This document shows positions 61,916 to 64,000 of a DNA stretch of 64,000 nucleotides, piece after piece. Every line of letters begins with the position of its first letter. The first letter of the stretch is position 1. Under the pieces are notes generated by a model, which worked only from the letters and a program-made list of their open reading frames with translations, ran no database searches and was not told where the DNA came from. Source of the stretch: Solwaraspora sp. WMMD1047 (GTDB lineage Bacteria; Actinomycetota; Actinomycetes; Mycobacteriales; Micromonosporaceae); the NCBI RefSeq assembly GCF_029626155.1, contig NZ_JARUBL010000001.1, positions 5,002,501 through 5,066,500 on the forward strand. Direction: 5' to 3'. Position numbers and translations under genes: made by a program.

Positions 61916-62962
61916 CTACGGCACCGCCATCGGGCTGCTCTCCTCCACGTCGACCGGGGACGGCTCGGCGTCCGGGGCCGGGCTCGACGGGGACGGGTCC
62001 GTGCTCGGCGCCGCGCTCGGCTCCGGCGGGGAAGCCGGGTCGGTGGGCGGCGCGGTGACCGACGCCGACGGCGTGGCCGACAGCGGCGGCGGTTGCGCCG
62101 GTTGCACTGGTTGCGCCGGTACGCCGCCGGTGGCCGGCGCCGGCAACTGCGAGTCGGCCGGCGGCCGGACCACGTCGTGCTGGTCCGGCAGTGGCGGGGA
62201 GAAGACGGCCCGGTCCAACCGGGTCACCTCCGGGGCCGGGTCGACGGCCCGGACCTCGGACCGGCGGGCGATCCGGTCCAGGGTGGCCGCGTCGGCCCGC
62301 ACCACCGCCGCGTAGAGGCAGGAGCAGCGGCTGCGGTAGCCGGTGGCCTCCGCGCTGGCCACCTCGGCGCCGCTGTCGTACCAGCGGCGCAGCCCGGCGG
62401 CCCGGTCTCCGCTGCCGGTGACCGCGGCGCTGCGTTGCCGGTAGTCCGCCACCTCGCGGTCCTTCTCCTCGGCCACCCGCAGCATCCCCTCGGTCACGTC
62501 ACCGGGCAGCCGGGCGGCCGGGATCCGGACGATCTCCGTCTGGATCTGCGGCAGGGGAACCCGGGCGAAGACCTCCGTGACCTCGGCGCCGGCCAGCACC
62601 GGCGCGAGCCGGTCCGGGCCGAGGTAGGCGGCGAGCGCGACCAGCGCGTAGGTCCGGACGGCCGGGCCGGTCGCCGGTGCGGCCAGCAACTCGGCCAGTT
62701 CGCCCCGGGTCGACGCGACGTAGCCGGGGATCGACTGTCCCTCGACGACACCGATCCGGGTCACCTCGCCGACTGTCGGATCTCCGACCGGACGCCGTTC
62801 GGCGGCCCAGACGGCGGTCACCAGGACGGCGGCGGACGACAACAGGGCCACCCCGGTCAGCATCCGCAACCGGACCGGACCGTGCCCGAGCCGGGCCAGG
62901 CCGCGCCCCAACGGGGGCAGCAGCCGACGGTCCAGCTGTCGCAACAGGTCGCCGGCACGCAC
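61916..62962 (-). CDS. Membrane-anchored hypothetical protein with Pro/Ser tail
   Basis: A 348-residue protein with one N-terminal transmembrane helix (about 33-52, LTGVALLSSAAVLVTAVWA), an extracellular alpha/beta domain (VFARVPLPQIQTEIVRIP, SRCSCLYAAVVRADAATLDRIA) and a C-terminal Pro/Ser/Thr-rich, probably wall-spanning tail (about 255-348). I do not recognise a named family. The GTG at 62962 has GGGGAG upstream; an in-frame GTG at 63019 would overlap rluD by 8 bp. It precedes the ParA-like gene on the same strand. Confidence 0.65.
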   Translation of the reverse strand: MRAGDLLRQLDRRLLPPLGRGLARLGHGPVRLRMLTGVALLSSAAVLVTAVWAAERRPVGDPTVGEVTRIGVVEGQSIPGYVASTRGELAELLAAPATGPAVRTYALVALAAYLGPDRLAPVLAGAEVTEVFARVPLPQIQTEIVRIPAARLPGDVTEGMLRVAEEKDREVADYRQRSAAVTGSGDRAAGLRRWYDSGAEVASAEATGYRSRCSCLYAAVVRADAATLDRIARRSEVRAVDPAPEVTRLDRAVFSPPLPDQHDVVRPPADSQLPAPATGGVPAQPVQPAQPPPLSATPSASVTAPPTDPASPPEPSAAPSTDPSPSSPAPDAEPSPVDVEESSPMAVP

Positions 62963-63011
62963 GTGGTGGCACTCCCCTGGTCGGGTGGTGGTCGGTAGGC
63001 CCGGCGCCCGC

Positions 63012-63971
63012 TCAGTCACGCAGGACGGCGAGTGCGTGCCTCAGATCGTCAGGGTAGTCGCTGACGAACCGAACCTCTTCGGCCGTACGGGGGTGTAGAA
63101 AGCCCAGTTCGTGGGCGTGCAGCCACTGACGGGTCAGCCCGAGCCGGGCGGCGAGCGTGGGATCCGCGCCATATGTGAGGTCGCCCACGCAGGGGTGCCG
63201 CAGGGCGGACATGTGCACCCGGATCTGGTGGGTGCGGCCGGTCTCCAGCCGGACGTCGAGCAGGCTCGCCGCGGGGAACGCCTCGAGCGTGTCGTAGTGG
63301 GTCACGCTGGGCTTGCCGTCGGCCATCACCGCCCACCGGTAGTCGTGCACCGGGTGTCGGTCGATCGGCGCGTCGATGGTGCCGCGCAGCGGGTCGGGAT
63401 GGCCCTGCACGACCGCGTGGTAGCGCTTCTCCACCTCGCGCGCCTTGAAGGCCCGCTTCAGGTGGCTGTACGCCTGCTCGCTCTTGGCCACCACCATCAC
63501 CCCCGAGGTGCCGACGTCGAGCCGGTGCACCACGCCCTGCCGTTCGGCGGCGCCGCTGGTGGCGATGGTGTGCCCGATCGCGGCGAGGCCGCCGATCACG
63601 GTCGGTCCGGTCCACCCTGGACTGGGGTGGGCGGCGACACCGACCGGCTTGTCGACCACGACGATGTCGTCGTCGGCGTAGACGACCCGCAGACCGGCGA
63701 CGGCCTGCGGGACGACGGTCACCGCCGCCGGCGGAGCGGGCAGCGTGACCTCCAGCCAGGAGCCGGCCGCGACCCGTTCGGACTTCGGCCGGGCGGTCCC
63801 GTCGACGAGGGCGTCACCGGCCTCGACGAGTGCCGCCGCGGCGGTCCGGGAGAGCCCGAACAGCCGGGACACCGCCTGGTCCAGGCGCATCCCGTCGAGT
63901 CCGTCCGGCACCGGCAGGGAACGCGTGTCACCGACTGGCCGGAGCTGCCCCGGACTGGTCGGCGGGTTCAT
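63012..63971 (-). CDS. rluD: RluA/RluD-family rRNA pseudouridine synthase
   Basis: A 319-residue pseudouridine synthase. The N-terminal S4 RNA-binding domain (about 24-80, [21 protein letters not shown]) precedes the catalytic domain with [16 protein letters not shown] (Asp152 is the nucleophile), [10 protein letters not shown] and [11 protein letters not shown]. By family it modifies large-subunit rRNA uridines (E. coli U1911/1915/1917 group). The ATG overlaps the stop of the upstream gene (ATGA). Confidence 0.93.
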   Translation of the reverse strand: MNPPTSPGQLRPVGDTRSLPVPDGLDGMRLDQAVSRLFGLSRTAAAALVEAGDALVDGTARPKSERVAAGSWLEVTLPAPPAAVTVVPQAVAGLRVVYADDDIVVVDKPVGVAAHPSPGWTGPTVIGGLAAIGHTIATSGAAERQGVVHRLDVGTSGVMVVAKSEQAYSHLKRAFKAREVEKRYHAVVQGHPDPLRGTIDAPIDRHPVHDYRWAVMADGKPSVTHYDTLEAFPAASLLDVRLETGRTHQIRVHMSALRHPCVGDLTYGADPTLAARLGLTRQWLHAHELGFLHPRTAEEVRFVSDYPDDLRHALAVLRD

Positions 63972-64000
63972 CGGCCGCTCCGATCCGGGTCGGAACCGGT
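63968..64000 (-). CDS. Partial CDS, probable 3' end of lspA
   Basis: Only ten codons and a TGA that overlaps the rluD ATG (ATGA) are in the window; they read [10 protein letters not shown]. In actinobacteria lspA (signal peptidase II) is commonly directly upstream of rluD, and such short hydrophilic tails fit. The identity is an inference from gene order. Confidence 0.4.
   Translation of the reverse strand, partial: TGSDPDRSGR

Overview
High-GC DNA with mostly GTG/ATG starts and many 4-bp ATGA/GTGA gene overlaps. It looks like an actinomycete, most likely Micromonosporaceae; that placement is inferred from gene content and composition, not from a marker gene. Every gap between called genes is shorter than 300 bp. 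No rRNA, tRNA or CRISPR array was recognised.

Layout. (1) 1-9.1 kb: most of a giant secreted RHS/YD-repeat protein on the minus strand; its C-terminal end, where a toxin domain would normally sit, lies outside the window. (2) 9.4-24.3 kb: mixed chromosomal genes. These are a BMP-like secreted protein, an asparaginase-fold protein with altered catalytic residues, a ClpN/ribbon-helix-helix protein, a PepSY protein, a helicase-associated protein, small membrane proteins, a phosphotransferase, a subtilisin, a long-chain acyl-CoA synthetase, an LtrA-type membrane protein, and a divergent MocR regulator/YczE membrane protein pair. (3) 24.4-54.3 kb: a histidine operon (hisD-hisC-hisB-small ORF-hisH-small ORF-priA, all minus) that is separated from hisF by about 24 kb of RiPP natural-product genes. 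(4) 54.5-64 kb: a LON-domain protein, a DUF2567-like membrane protein, dnaE, a ParA/EspI-like ATPase, a secreted/membrane protein, rluD, and the probable 3' end of lspA.

The most interesting part is 25.3-49.3 kb, which holds two back-to-back RiPP systems with one large LuxR (LAL) regulator between them. The left system (minus strand) has a 39-aa lanthipeptide precursor whose core is a threefold C-x-W-T repeat, a lyase-kinase-cyclase synthetase with a full set of LanC zinc ligands, and two ABC half-transporters; the second transporter is coupled by ATGA to hisF. The right system (plus strand) has an E1-like leader-binding protein, three precursors whose cores are almost only Cys, Ser and Thr, a YcaO ending in a PxPxP-type tail, a double-domain SagB-type dehydrogenase, a split LanB (glutamylation and elimination proteins), a PqqD-M50 membrane protease and an ABC exporter. 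No separate pyridine synthase was found, so the product is predicted to be a goadsporin-like linear azole/dehydroamino peptide rather than a macrocyclic thiopeptide.

How the parts fit: each RiPP operon places its precursor gene(s) next to a strong stem-loop, which would favour high precursor mRNA relative to enzymes. The LAL regulator and a dyad overlapping a TTGACA-type promoter lie in the shared divergent region and could coordinate both operons. The histidine pathway genes on both sides converge on or flow out of the cluster, so hisF expression may now depend on the lanthipeptide operon.
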